Shown in pieces: positions 23,165 to 35,159 of a stretch of DNA of 64,000 bases. The DNA is taken from positions 61,482,719 through 61,546,718 of the forward strand of contig CM068835.1 in the NCBI GenBank assembly GCA_028554795.2, read 5' to 3'. Made by a program: the position numbers and the translations under genes. The notes beneath the pieces were generated by a model, which was not told the origin of the DNA, made no database searches, and was given only the letters and a program-made list of their open reading frames with translations. This DNA comes from Sinohyriopsis cumingii (taxonomy: Eukaryota > Mollusca > Bivalvia > Unionida > Unionidae). The first letter of the stretch is position 1; every line of letters starts with the position of its first letter.

Positions 23165-23309
23165 ATTTTTATTCTGGAGAGAAGTCAATGAAACAACCCT
23201 GCCTGGACTTGAGATTACCTGTAACGAACCATGTGCTGATGTAGGATTTTTTGTAGCATCTGGGTCCGGCGGAAGGGGTTTCAACATTTCATTCAGGACC
23301 CAGGAGTAG
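23165..23309 (+). CDS. Candidate last exon with CUB C-terminal half
   Basis: After a strong acceptor (CTTTTTCTTCAG) the frame reads FLFWREVNETTLPGLEITCN, then a second cysteine in EPCADVG, then GFNISFRTQE and TAG. CUB domains typically end with a short strand of the form GF-x-I-x-F, so this could complete a CUB domain begun by an upstream exon such as 17903. The exon starts with one base of a split codon. Exon 17903-18095 ends 65 codons into a domain, and no exon between the two was found, so linkage is inference. Confidence 0.5.
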
Positions 23310-25200
23310 TTACCAAGGAATACTGATGCATCAACTGTAACAATGAGTTTCAGAACTTTGAGTCCCTTTTAATCTTCACGCAAATAATAAAAACAGGATA
23401 TATCACAATTTCTACATATTCTACGAAATAAATATGCCACTTGATTTTATCACATCACAATGAAAATTATTAATCAGAGCCAGATACATTTTTCCCATTA
23501 ATTGTTGAAAATATTACCTGATATCGACACTATTACATTTTATTTTAGATGAAAAAATATATGAATTGAAGAGCTGTCATTGCTTTCACAGCTGATATCA
23601 TTGTATATTCTGCATTAATTTGATATATTAAGTTTTGTTTTCATGAAAAGCTAACGTAAACATATAACAACATTTGTGGTAAACATGTCTCTAAAGAATT
23701 CATCAACTGCAGTTTAATATTGAATTGTAAGCTTCGGATTCCATTTTTTTCGAACATCTTGTTTTTCTATAAATGTTAATATTATCAGATGATACATAAA
23801 AGACGAGCAGCCTAAAGACTTTTCTGCACAATTTCTTGGGTACATATATACATTATATACATAGGTCGCATATTTAATTCTAGGAATAATATCAGTGACA
23901 GGTATTATAGATGATAAACTGCTATGTAAATGCAAGCATACTAAAGAACATAACAATATTTGTGGTAAAAGAAATGTGTTTGCTCTTTGTGAGCAGATAC
24001 TAAATAAACATGGTATAAATAACTGCATTTGATGATCATATGCTAAGTACATTTTATATTCTCTCTCCTCCCTCCTCCCCCTTTTTCTCTCCCTCACTAA
24101 TATGGTCTTGTTCAGCCATATTTTCGGAATTTTGTTCAGCTTTCTTTTCTTAAAGGGCACTTACTTTTCTGATATGCTTTCGTCTGATACGTCATCTGTC
24201 TTAGAGCATATATTCTGGTCTCTACCGTTTCACTTTTGTAAGTTTCCTTATAACCTATTTATATGTAATGAGATCTTATAACTTGGATAGCGAATGTTCC
24301 CTTGTGTCTTTATTGTCAACAGTCCAGTTGTTTTTGACCCTAACATGCACATTCCGTGTTACCTTTTTGAATTGTGTACTAACATTTTGTCACCTACCAT
24401 GAAAACCTCAAACTTGATAATTGCATCATAGCATATTCTTCTGTTTTGTATATTTAGACTCGATCTCGTCTGAACTAGTTTCCCTGACATATGACACCTG
24501 CATGAAGGTGTCATATATTCACTAAAATGCCAAAGCATCCTACTCGCTCGCTGATGCTCTAGATATATCAAGTTCATTATGCAAGTGCACCTGTATGTCA
24601 TTCACAAGGAAAAACGACGCTTTCTTTTTGATGCCGTATCTAAAGGCAAATAAAACATTCAAAGGCAAATCAAATATGTGTCTATAACATGTCACATTTA
24701 TCTACTATAAATAATACAACGATTGTTATATATTATTGATTGTGGTTACCTGCTATAAATAATGTTTGCACACATGGACATATAAAATTAAACTGCTTAT
24801 TAAATCCACGGGAAAGGCAAATTTATTATTGTCATTATTTTCCATTTCTTGATTCAATATTGCAAATATCGGAAGCAGACAACATAGTACTTTACTTTTA
24901 TGTTCATTAATGTGTAGTCCTTCTTACACCCCTTCACTGAAAATATAATGATTATGATCTGAGCATCTTTCATCTCACTTGCGCTTTTCATATTTTAAAT
25001 CTGAAGGGGGAGGGGCACAAGCAAATCGGGGAATTATTTTTATACTATAGTAGTGGCTACTTGTGCATGTATTCGTTCCCGTCTTCTGCTGATTCAACCA
25101 TTTGAATGTTTTCCTGATGTTACAGCTATTTTGGGTTGCGACTGAGGAACATGAGTGTTGGCGCAGGAAGGTATTATGTTTTTTTGTTTTAACCCGCGTT
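23310..25200. other. No gene recognised
   Basis: AT-rich sequence; ORFs at 23714-24160 and 24359-24601 have no recognisable content. Confidence 0.5.
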
Positions 25201-25219
25201 TTAACGTGGCATCATTAAT

Positions 25220-25640
25220 TTCCATTTGTTATGACGTTACCAGTACAAATTCCGACTTGGGTTCCAACATTGGAACCGATTGCATTTGCGTGGTTTCCGA
25301 CTTGTATTTATCGTCCACTTTGGGGAGTTCCAGCTTCCGGTCCGTTGTCGCAGTCTTCGTCCTTAAAAAAGTGATATGTCTTGACTCTGCTTTCTTCAAA
25401 ATGTTGATAGTTATCATTCCAGCTGCAGTTGGCCAAAATATCAATCGGTACCTAAAGTAGAGGTGTCTTCTAATGCCATTTAGAGTTGTCATGATTATTG
25501 TATAATTCTTTAAATCCCTCGCGAGATAATCGCAGCTGTCTTTTCGACAAATAGTAGATCACAACAACTGTGTACAGGCCAAGCAGAGACGACACCAAAG
25601 AAACAGTCATTTTAGTCCCCTAGTTCAGCCTCGTATAAAT
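25220..25640 (-). other. Possible coding region with membrane segments
   Basis: On the minus strand one frame begins MTVSLVSSLLGLYTVVVIYY followed by a basic run (LSKRQLRLS). An overlapping frame (25492-25229) has a second hydrophobic stretch (LIFWPTAAGMITINIL) and a charged tail ending LVTS. The positive-inside pattern suggests a membrane protein joined by one frameshift or an unseen splice. No family is recognised. Confidence 0.2.
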
Positions 25641-25976
25641 GGCATACCTTCTGAAACCTTTTCATCGCTCATCGCCTTGATACCGTTGAAAGTAAGATGC
25701 CGGCATATGTATTCATTCGCCGATCTAGACATTTTGTATATGGTTCATTTTCAATTTATTCTGGGTAGCATATATGGATATGTTGCAATTGTAATTGTGT
25801 GGCAAAATGAAGCCACCACATTACACACCGCCAGAGGTGGAAACAAATTGGCAGGGCAATGACGGGATTATGTGCAGTAAGAGCCTGCTCACGCTGTCCC
25901 TAAGCATCCGCTTCACGAAACCTCAATGATATATTTTACTTCCGGCCTGTCCCTAACTGTATCTTCGTCTTTGCAG

Positions 25977-26143
25977 TTCAAGAAGGCTATCCACGATACC
26001 TACCAGAGGAACTTTCAGGCAACGGCCTTGCACTGTTGTCTTGTGATCCAGTCTCTGATGTCGGCATGGCGGCTGACATAGACGAATTTAGAACCGTTTA
26101 CTTATGCTTTACACAAGGAAGGAAAGGCACCCTCATCAAGTAG
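25977..26143 (+). CDS. Candidate last exon of a secreted-type host gene
   Basis: The acceptor TCTTCGTCTTTGCAG precedes a frame of 54 codons reading QEGYPRYLPEELSGNGLALL, then SCDPVSDVG and VYLCFTQGRK, and ending at TAG. The C-P-x-x-DVG arrangement and final hydrophobic strand recall the exon at 23165 (CNEPCADVG ... FNISF), suggesting a related domain end. No matching upstream exon was identified. Confidence 0.35.
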
Positions 26144-26149
26144 AAAAAA

Positions 26150-27150
26150 GCATGGTGGAAGCCTCGAACCTTTTAAATAGCGCACAATGCATAGAATCCA
26201 GTTCGTTACTATCAGGGTCGAACAAAATTACTCTTACTCTTCTTTATATCCTGCTGAAACATGACCTATTGTACACCTCGTAGATGTGTATGATCAGGCC
26301 GATGATGAATATACAGTCGAAGAAGGTTTTATATGATGATTCGAGAAGTTCACATGCAAACAAACTCTTACCACACTGACAGTGTGACTGCAAGTTTTCA
26401 AAGTACCGTTGCTACAGCGGCAAATGTCGGTTTACAACATGGTTGATATAGACTGGCCATCCCGTGCGTTGGGCGGAGCCACAATCAAGAGGTATCCTCA
26501 CTTTCAACACGCCTGACACCTTGCTGTTATTTTTCCGACTTGCAGCGTTACTCATTCGCTTGCAGTTTTGAAGAGTCTTTCGGACCCGTAATTCATATGG
26601 TCTTCAGAGACCTCATGTTAATGACGAGGGCCATTAATTTCGGTAAAAATTCACCAATAGCTTTATAGCGCGTCCCAGTTTATATCTTTGATAGATTATC
26701 TTGCCTTAATTTAACGACTTTTCTCACTGCCGATATTGTGCAGACCAAGGGCATCCACGTGATTGGCACTTAATTTACAACACCAAATGTACAATGAAAC
26801 ATTCGTAACGATCTGATTCTATCTTTGCGCTCCTGTGGAAATAGTAAGTGCTTCTTTCGTAATTACGATATATTGCTTTATAAAAGAGTGATACATAGGA
26901 CGTCTTTTAGTATCGGATAACCTGTTGAACGTTTACAAATATAGAATACGATGATGGGGTTGTAATCTACTTTACTGCTTAATTGTTAGTTTGACTAGTC
27001 TAGTCTAGGACTCTGAATCATATTTATACAACTGCACCTAGTTAGAGGATTTGTATAGCGTTCGGAAAAACAGTTTTAAAACAGTATCCGGATTAAAATG
27101 AACAAATAAGGTGGATTATGAAATTACTCCCTGTAGTAGTCCTCCTTAAT
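26150..27150. other. No gene recognised
   Basis: A possible acceptor (GATATTGTGCAG near 26743) precedes a short frame, too weak to call an exon. Confidence 0.4.
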
Positions 27151-27430
27151 GAGGTTTCTTAGCCAAACCCTATTTTTATACTTGAACGACATCATGACTT
27201 TTACCACTCTGACACCAACTGGGTTTATCAAAACGTATTTGAAAACAATTGTACTGAGGCAATATCATCGATTTCATTTTTGTTTACCACATGCACCTAT
27301 ATGGAAAATCATCATCGTCGTCAAACTAAATTTGGGTTGTCTCAGAAACAATCCCCTTAGATATGACTTCTGCGATTTTTTCGAGATCGATTACTAAAAG
27401 TATACTACATCTATTTTTGATATTCACACA
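27151..27430 (+). repeat. Left terminal inverted repeat
   Basis: It starts near GAGGTTTCTTAGCCAAACCC and includes ATCATCATCGTCGTC and CAGAAACAATCCCCTTA. It matches the reverse complement of 34051-34354 at roughly 70-75 percent by eye. Confidence 0.8.
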
Positions 27431-27439
27431 TTATTTACT

Positions 27440-27665
27440 GCAATAACGAATCGAAACAATCCACCTTGCTAAAATCAACATTAGCAGACTTTTTATAACC
27501 CAACGCGAATGTATCACTGGCATCAGAACAATATAGCATATCATCAAAATTACTCAGATCAGATTTTATGATAGCATTAGTCTCAATGTTATGACGATTC
27601 CATTGTATTTGTCATCATCTCAACATAAGCATAAAATCTGTCTAGCGCAGCCTTATAATTATCAA
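27440..27665 (-). pseudogene. C-terminal fragment of an unidentified element gene
   Basis: The minus-strand frame reads FDNYKAALDRFYAYVEMMTN and, after a shift, SNFDDMLYCSDASDTFALGY, ending at TAA near 27440 just inside the TIR. It does not look like polymerase. It abuts the polymerase fragment at about 27680, suggesting a deletion that joined two genes. Confidence 0.4.
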
Positions 27666-27679
27666 ATCCGATTACATTA

Positions 27680-29330
27680 CCTATACATTTCTTTTGATAC
27701 CCCATAAAGATCATTTTCAACAAGATAAGTTATTAAACTTGATGGCGCTGTTTTATTACAGTCCTGTAGATATTTATTGTTGACACTAGCATATCTTTTG
27801 TTATGACACTTAATCCGCCTCTGATTCCCAGCTGAATGAAACAGAATATATATGGGTTAACAGCTCCATTTTTATTTTGCTATGCTATAGCTGATTCCCG
27901 ATGCTGGATTATACCAAGCAGGGTCAAGTCAGTAGTTATCAGCGCTGACGTCTCTGAAATTTTCAAATATGTCTGTGACCTATAACTGTCACCTCGTTTC
28001 TGCAGTCGAACGAGTCCCAGGACGATTTAGCATATTCATAGTCATCATCACTAACACTTTCTTGATTTAATCGAGAATGAAACGATTTTTTGTCAGGTAA
28101 ACTTGTTTCATCAAATCTATTCCAATTGCCAGGTTATTCTTAGGAAAAGATACATTTTCGTGTCAGTAAATTTTATTTCTTACCAAAATGCTAAGTAACA
28201 TTATCAAACTTACTGCAGCCTTCTCAATCTCATCCAACGATGCTGCCATAAACTGCAAACTATTAATAAATCTTGTCGAGTGTCATTGGCATATATTTTT
28301 CAGTGTAATTTAAGAATATATTTTATTTTGTCGTTATTTTTAATTTTTCGACAGATTATTATATCCTTGTTGCCAAACGCTTCAACGATACTATAATAAT
28401 CACGCCTACGAAAAGTGTGAAAGAGAACAGGAACAAAACCTGGTGCGGTATAGTTTAAATTACATTTGTCATGTGCTGGACCGCAATACTTACCAGTAAT
28501 ATGAGAGTGATCTTTTACACGATCTTGAGGCGCAAGCTCCTGCTTACAAATATAATGTATTTCTGATAAGCAAAGTCAGTTTCCTGTTGTATTGTCAGCA
28601 ATTTCATCGTTGTTATATTACAGATGACATCAACCTCATTGATAAGATTTTTCAGAAGCCAAACAGCAGGATCCGCTCCACGATAATCTGTTTTAAAAAT
28701 TGATTTTAATAGACTTTTATCCACAGCACAGAAAACGTTATAAGCTACTCCACAAGGAATATGTTCTTGAGATTTTCTTGTCGAAGATTTACAACGGCTA
28801 TTTCCTGCTCCTATCACTGGAAGTAAAATAGACTTGAAATCAGAACAAATTCTTATTTTATCTGATAAATAAAACTCGGAGTACGTTGCGGTTAATGAAT
28901 CAAATCGACCCGAATTAATTCTTCGTGATAAGATCAGTGTCAACAATAATTTTAATCGGAGTTTACATAAACGTTAAATAGCAAATTATGTAAAATTTCA
29001 ACAATTTTGTTGTCGTATTATGTGCTTACATTTCCAGACTCTTTTGATCAAACAAGTAGCATTAACTGATCAACTATTTCAGCTTTTGAGCTAGATCTTA
29101 ACAGCGGAACCAAAACATAGTACGTGTTTTCTTGAGATCAACGTCGGTGTTTCTAACGTATCGAAAATATTTCCACCCGCTAGAAAGAGACTATTTTATT
29201 TTTCTTAAAATGTTAATCTTCTTTTTTGTGAACACCAGCTTTAACACCATCTTTATCAATTTAATTTTTTTAAATCAATTTCATCTTGTGATGATGATCG
29301 GTAAATATTTAAAAGAGCCTCATTCCCACC
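27680..29330 (-). pseudogene. Protein-primed type B DNA polymerase, N-terminal half only
   Basis: The 28946-28515 ORF contains the exonuclease I-like DFKSILLP (Glu replaced by Lys) and HIPCGVAYNVFC with YRGADPAVWLL. Next comes a cysteine/histidine segment VKDHSHITGKYCGPAHDKCN (about 28435-28510). Then come SFPKNNLAIG, a LDPAWYNPASG segment (about 27905) and RYASVNNKYLQ with PSSLITYLVENDLYG (27690-27800). All are landmarks of the Polinton/adintovirus/linear-plasmid PolB family, in proper order. The palm motifs (K-x-Y and Y-x-D-T-D) that should follow are absent. Many stops and frameshifts are present. It lies next to the left TIR. Confidence 0.75.
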
Positions 29331-29439
29331 TTTTTTAAATCATCACATTATTGCATTAAAAGTTCTCAATCTGCTTCTTCCCAGTCCATCATTGTATCGT
29401 AGTGCCAATACTATTATTCATCATGTTATAAAATTGATC

Positions 29440-29810
29440 ATACTCTTTTACCGTAATCTTTTGAATGATCTTGCTCAAAATATCATCAGTTCTTTTTCTT
29501 TTAAATCTGATTCATATTCTGCAGCAATTGGTTAACCTATTTATTTAACAACTTGTTCTACAACTTTATTTTGTCTCGCTTGAAATTTACAAAGTAATCC
29601 TTTCTCCAACAATTTGTTAATATCTTCAGGTGATACCCCAAAAAATTGGGTTGTATGCCAAGTACAGCTTGAGTGACATGTTTAAAAAGCACTTTCTTCT
29701 GATATTTGTTATTGCCTGCAACGTTCTTGCTAAACCTTTTTCTTAAACGCACCTTTTATTTTTGCAACAAATTTCTTTAGAACCTCTATTCCTTTCTCGT
29801 CCATTTTTAT
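29440..29810 (-). pseudogene. Small basic protein between polymerase and ATPase
   Basis: It begins MDEKGIEVLKKFVAKIKGAF, shifts frame at about 29750 and continues KRFSKNVAGNNKYQKKVLFK, then ITVKEYDQFYNMM. It is Lys-rich and helical. I recall similar short ORFs beside the packaging ATPase in Polinton-like elements. Function is unknown. Confidence 0.4.
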
Positions 29811-29891
29811 AGTATCTGTTAGATTAATTTTTGGATTGCTCTAACAATCTAACAACTACACTCTTCCGCATCTGAACACGTGATTGCGATC

Positions 29892-30482
29892 TCAGGCTTG
29901 CTTATCAAGCAAGAAAAAGTTGTGATTTGCATTGCCAGTTGCTTCATAATAAAGGGCAGCAAATTTATCTTTCAATGCATCTCCGCACTGTTTCCGCGCT
30001 AGACTTTGTACATCATCGTTTTCAAGTCTACCAAATAATATAAAACAACCTGTATTTCACATGCTGAATCGATCAACATTATAGAAAGCATGTTCTAGAT
30101 AAACTGCATTACGTTTCCGATTGCGCGACAATGAAAAATATTTAATCTTACTCATTACGCTGTGGCTAAACGGAATATCATCAAATGCAATTATCTTATG
30201 TTGATCCGAATCTAGTTCAGCAACCGGAATAACATCTTCAGAATTTTTAATAAGAAAAATATCACCACCAACTCATAGTTCATATTTTCGTTTGTCTTGC
30301 TGTGGGTATATCGTATAAATATACACCCTATCGTTGCTGAAGAGTTTATTAAGTAACACTTTTATCAGCAGGTTAGTTTTGCCCGATCTAGTGCGTCCTA
30401 CTATCAGATAATGGCAATCTGGCAGGTCATGGCTATGCTGGTGTTTGCTTACTCGCCCTGTGATAACGCTAAGTATGCTCAT
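29892..30482 (-). pseudogene. A32-like packaging ATPase of the TIR element
   Basis: One frame of 197 codons runs from ATG at 30482. Walker A is GRTRSGKTN (30372-30398) with the lysine intact, and Walker B is KIIAFDDI. After it come SRNRKRNAVYLEHAF, FGRLENDDVQSLA and YYEATGNANHNFFLLDK, matching the C-terminal half of viral packaging ATPases. Premature TGA codons occur at 30273-30275 and 30057-30059; a third TGA at 29892 may be the natural end. There is no frameshift. The sequence differs from the ATPase at 1-560, so two element lineages are present. Confidence 0.75.
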
Positions 30483-30662
30483 GCTATATTAGGTATTCAC
30501 AAAATCTTATCGCGAGGTAAGAATAAGAATGATCCATCATACCAAATTTGGTACGGTAATCGGAAGCTCTTTAGAATAAAGAAACAACACCAACAACAAA
30601 ACAAAAAAACAACTACACCTGGCGCAGTTTAAACAAAATATCTAAAAAAATCAGAAGATACA

Positions 30663-31810
30663 ATGACAGGTAGCCTAAGTATCTCAGGTCAGTGAGTGCT
30701 AGACGTAGAAACAACATATCCTCCTGTCAACGTAAATAAAACAGAAGCTGTAAGTTATGCCCAGCTTAAGACGATCAACAGGAGCAGGTTATCGCCGAAA
30801 GACGGAACAATAACTTGATCAATAAACACGGCAGATAATAAGATCATAAATCTGGACACGGAGTGCCTTCCTGCTGACGCAAAAAACACACAAGCTGTGA
30901 ATGACGTACAGCATAGTGCGATTGATAATACTAATTATTCACTAACTGGTGGAACAATTGCATGATCGATAAAGACGGCATAAAATAAGATAGTACATCT
31001 AGAAACAACATATCCACCGTTGAATCTAAATCCGATTCAAGATGTAAGCTTAAATCAACGTAATACTGTATCAAGCTTAACAATAAGCAAATATAGAGAT
31101 ATAGTAAATGAACATTTACATTTACTGACTGCGTTTAAATAATAGAACTTCCATAATATTTTCCTCTGAGTGGAACAACCGATGTAGCATCTTACGATCA
31201 AATAAAATGATTACTGACGGCATAATTAAAACTTAACAATGACAGGTTCTATTGACATGGACCTGAAATTATTATATCAGATAACTTGATAATAAACCGT
31301 TATCCAACTATAATTGGGCAGAATATGTAAAAGTTTGTCAAACAATCTTGACATGGGATCGAACAAGATAACAACTACGGCAATTCCATCAGCAACATCA
31401 GATTTAACAAATAAAAATTACGTCGACGATATGATATCAGGGAATATTACATCACAAGTGCGAAAACATGAGTTCTAATAATATGACAACGACATATAAT
31501 CCAGATACCCCATTCGATCTAGCAAATAAATCTTACGTGGATGCACCTTACTCAGCCGCAGATGTACTTTATGTCAAAAAAGGGCGACACAATTACATGT
31601 GTCATTGACATGTTGACAAATAAGATAACCACAATGTATGTTCCATTTACTGCATTTGATTTGACAAATAAGCAGTACTTGGATAGTGTTGCTGCTGGTA
31701 GTACAAAACGAGCAAAAAGATGTGTCAGTCATATTCTGCATCTTGTTGATTCGACCGAAAATCGTTGGGATGTTTCTCACAACGACATCAGCACAATATC
31801 CTGGAAATAA
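30663..31810 (+). pseudogene. Fibre-like repeat protein of the TIR element
   Basis: Plus-strand frames read a series of related units: MTGSLSIS, LTGGTIA with NKIVHLETTYPP, NLDMGSNKITTTAIPSATSD followed by LTNKNYVD, FDLANKSYVD, and NKITTMYVPFTAFDLTNKQY. The phrase 'NKI..l..P....DLtNKxYVD' is the collar repeat of phage and adenovirus-like tail fibres. At least four units are visible, split by stops and frameshifts. The last ORF (31541-31810) ends SHNDISTISWK. It is transcribed divergently from the ATPase. Receptor binding is the expected role of such fibres; here it is inference. Confidence 0.6.
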
Positions 31811-32056
31811 TCAAAATGTTGCGCTCGCAAGAGCGCGATATCAGGAGGTCCCGAGTGGATAACATATGAGGAAACAATTAACGTTTGGATTAAAATGCAA
31901 TGCCGGCAGCTGTTGCGATATAGAAATTTTAACTACATGGCCGATTAAATGTTAATGTCTGCCCCATATGCAACTGGCACAAACGGAGTTTATTTAACAA
32001 CGAATCAGCAATTCACTATCGCTAATGCTAACATTGTTAGCAAGTATCTTTATTTT

Positions 32057-32182
<126 letters not shown>

Positions 32183-32229
32183 GGATGATTTCATGTGAGT
32201 GTTTCCATAATGTCACAAGCGATCTTATC

Positions 32230-32641
32230 AGACCCAATATAGATCAAAGTAGCTGAAGAATCTAACAATTGTTTACTTGATCTGAAAACAGAAATAGCGA
32301 TAGCTGATGTTAATCAGCTAATCACCAAAAGTGCTAACGAGGCCCGAGTAGTAAATACAATCTAGAGAATGAAATTTTTAGCACTCGAATTACCTAATTT
32401 AACTGAGAACGAAGACAACATTGTTAGAGTTGCAGGAATGAGAGTTCCACAGTTTAAAAAATCTTTAAGAGATTTTGATATTATTAGCGATGCTGTCATC
32501 CAATCTCTTGGTATTAACAAACCAGAACAGGAACGAAAAAAGAAAGTTAACGATGAACTTGACGAACTAGCGGAAACAAGAAGTCCAAAATGTCACAGAA
32601 TAAGAGACAGTTTTGCTGAGCGTCGCATATTTCTTGAATAA
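32230..32641 (+). pseudogene. Helical charged protein gene, one in-frame stop
   Basis: A single frame reads KVAEESNNCLLDLKTEIAIA, DVNQLITKSANEARVVNTI, then a TAG just before ATG 32369. The 90-codon ORF there continues with VAGMRVPQFKKSLRDFDIIS and KKKVNDELDELAETRS. It is predicted helical and charged, possibly a coiled coil. It lies between fibre-like and further helical genes, so a virion role is plausible. No family is identified. Confidence 0.4.
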
Positions 32642-32699
32642 GGTATGGACTATCCTGCAAAAGACGTTATTTGAGGGCGCAGATTACCATGATGATGCC

Positions 32700-33660
32700 A
32701 ATATACTAGCGACGCGTATCTTATACTACTAGATACTCTGACAAACAGCGATTATAAAAGTATGCTACTGGTCAGATAAACGCTGAACTAATAGCAGTAT
32801 CTGATATTGAGTCCAAACTCGAGTTTTACAGCGATGCTGAACGAAATCTTGTCTATCAAACACTGGATGATATAACAAGTATTAGTAATATCATCAAGCC
32901 TGTTGCGTATGATATATTCAGTTATTATATCATCAGAAAGATAAACGTGGACATCTGTCTTTTGCAACTGCACATGTAAAACTTGCACATCTGGTTCACA
33001 CCATCTGGTACTTCATAATTTTAGCATAGGTTATATTAATTGCACAAAAGATCTATATCATGATAGGGTGAATGATATCATTGACTTAACAACGAATGTT
33101 GATCATCATATTAATGATTTTCATAAAATATTTTATGATGATGTCCGTTATGGAAATACATCATCTAAGATGTATAATGAATATAAAATGTTATTGCTGA
33201 TCCTTCTGATCCTGCTGATAGCAAATTATTGCTGCAAACCGATAAAGCTTATAAAGCTACTGCTGCTAAGAAAACGGTTACTGTTAGTCACTAAAATTAC
33301 TGAAACAGTTTCATAATGAGAAAAAGAGAAATAATTAAGTTCAATCACATATCATCTAGTGTCTCAGGCACGAAAGAATCAAGCTAAAATACGAGAATAA
33401 AAGTACCTCAAGTCAAATATCAATATATCAATAGCTACCTACAACAATATACTTAATCAGCTTCGAGCTTATCTCAGAGGGGAAAATTTCATTACGTTGG
33501 ATCTGATATATGAACTGCGAGTCAAAGGTGATTTGCTCGTTGATATGATACCGTACAGAGTTTTGAAATATGATAAACGATACTCTGTAAAGATGATGCT
33601 AAATATGAAATATGGATGATATTACAATAGCGGCCACTAAGTTAAATAATTCTTTTTCGA
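32700..33660 (+). pseudogene. Second helical protein gene of the TIR element
   Basis: Plus-strand frames show INAELIAVSDIESKLEFYSD (about 32785), LVYQTLDDITSISNIIKPVA (about 32850), NDIIDLTTNVDHHINDFHKI (about 33070), and near 33480-33600 ENFITLDLIYELRVKGDLLV followed by YRVLKYDKRYSVKMM. Frames shift at least three times. The regular heptad-like hydrophobic spacing suggests long helices. Not identified. Confidence 0.4.
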
Positions 33661-34050
33661 GGTAAGCATATGACGTTTATACATAATAATGATTAAATAT
33701 TTCACATGTTTCAAAACTATAAACAAGAATTACTTGTTTCTTGTTTCTGAAGATGATTTTGGAGTATTTTGATATAATAACTTTGGTCTCAAACTCGCTT
33801 TCTGATGTTGTTGATGATCTTTACAATCAGATATGGCAGAATCAATATAAACGATTACAGTTGATGATGATCTTAAAGATGTTCTGTCGATAAGACAATA
33901 GTCTCACATGGAAATGGTATTAAGACGCTGTAACCTGGTAATCTTATCAGTGGCAACATGATCTTGAACTTGTTATATCATGAAGATGAGAGTTATATAA
34001 TAGCAAACGCTGAGAAGTCAAAACTATCTCGACAATGTACTGTGTAAAAC

Positions 34051-34354
34051 GTTTGTATGAATATTAAAAATAAATCGTTAGCTATTTCATGTAAAAAATC
34101 ACAGTAGTCTTAAGTAAGGGGATTGTTTCTGTGACAACCCTACTTTTGTTGGACGACGATGATGACTTTCCATGATGGTCCCATGTGGTAATCGAGAACG
34201 AAATCGATTTGTTGCGATAACAAAACTGTTTTCAAATATGTTTGGATAAACCCGGGCGGGGGATGGGGGTGTGGGTTAGGGGTGCGGAGAATCAAGGGGT
34301 AAATAAAGATGATGTCGTCCAAGTACAAAAATAGGGTTCGGTTAAGAAACCCCC
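34051..34354 (-). repeat. Right terminal inverted repeat
   Basis: Reverse complement of the left TIR. It is about 20 bp longer because of a C-rich insertion (ACCCACACCCCCATCCCCC, read on the minus strand). Confidence 0.8.
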
Positions 34355-34898
34355 ATACATAAGACTATTCCTGTATTGTGCACTGTCGTGTGCTAATTGA
34401 ACTAAATGCTCACTCTTGGGTCAGATAAATCATTGTCGCACAGTCTTCTCCAGCAAATAAATATGTTGCAACTTTACGATCTGGATTATCAATAGTCTGA
34501 ATCACCTTTTTACATTCCTTTTGATTGCATACAATTAAATTACATGAATCGGAAGCATCTTTTTATTATCGGTTTGATTGCATAGAAATATTGGCATGAA
34601 TCGGAAACTCCATTTTGAGCAGCAGGCAGATTGAACAGACCACTTACTTGAAAGTCTATTGATGAAAAATAACAATACGAAATAAATGAAAAATACAAGC
34701 GTTATAATGTCAAATCGAAGCCTCTAAGCAAAAACCGAGAGTTTCTCTAATTGGGTTAGGTCATTATGTTACTTTATCTTTGTCGTTCGTGTTTTGCAAA
34801 TGTGTATGCCTGCTGTTGTATACGTTTCGGACACTCATTTGTGTTTGCACACTCCTTGCTGCTTTTTAGATAAAGAAATTGAAATAAGAATTATAATA

Positions 34899-35153
34899 AT
34901 GTCTCTTTATCCCGAACGTCAATTAGGAAAGGAATTAAAGCAAATTATAGATGAAACAAAAGAAAATCGTATAAATGAAATAATACGACGAGTCAAAAAT
35001 GATTATAAATCAGAGTTAATTAGTGCTAATCGACTTATAAATATACTAATGATAAATCTAAAAAAAAATGAAAAACAAAGTTATTTAGACCAAAGATTGG
35101 ATGAAGACCTATGCGATATCGCGACCGAAGATCATGAAAATATATTGTTATAA
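34899..35153 (+). CDS. Intact 84-residue charged ORF upstream of block copy 2
   Basis: It starts MSLYPERQLGKELKQIIDET. It is strongly helical with alternating Lys/Arg and Glu, including IIRRVKNDYKSELISANRLI, and ends DIATEDHENILL. The frame continues open upstream to 34794, but the ATG at 34899 fits the composition change. It is open without any lesion although all neighbours are broken. It lies between the right TIR and the ATPase remnant of block copy 2, on the PLA2/integrase strand. The corresponding place for copy 1 lies outside the window. Function is unknown; a DNA-binding or coiled-coil role is only a guess. Confidence 0.45.
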   Translation: MSLYPERQLGKELKQIIDETKENRINEIIRRVKNDYKSELISANRLINILMINLKKNEKQSYLDQRLDEDLCDIATEDHENILL

Positions 35154-35159
35154 ATCCAT

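Noticed and set aside
22962..23309. ORF with long Tyr/Ile/Phe runs
   Set aside because: The N-terminal part is the ATT microsatellite; only the part after the splice acceptor (23165) is kept as a candidate exon.
25229..25492. Ion-channel or receptor fragment
   Set aside because: Hydrophobic segments exist, but the residue order does not fit any channel family and the frame break is unexplained.
29892..30482. TGA read as tryptophan (alternative genetic code)
   Set aside because: Copy 2 of the helicase uses TGG at the site where copy 1 has TGA. Neighbouring genes also have TAA/TAG stops and frameshifts, so simple decay is sufficient.
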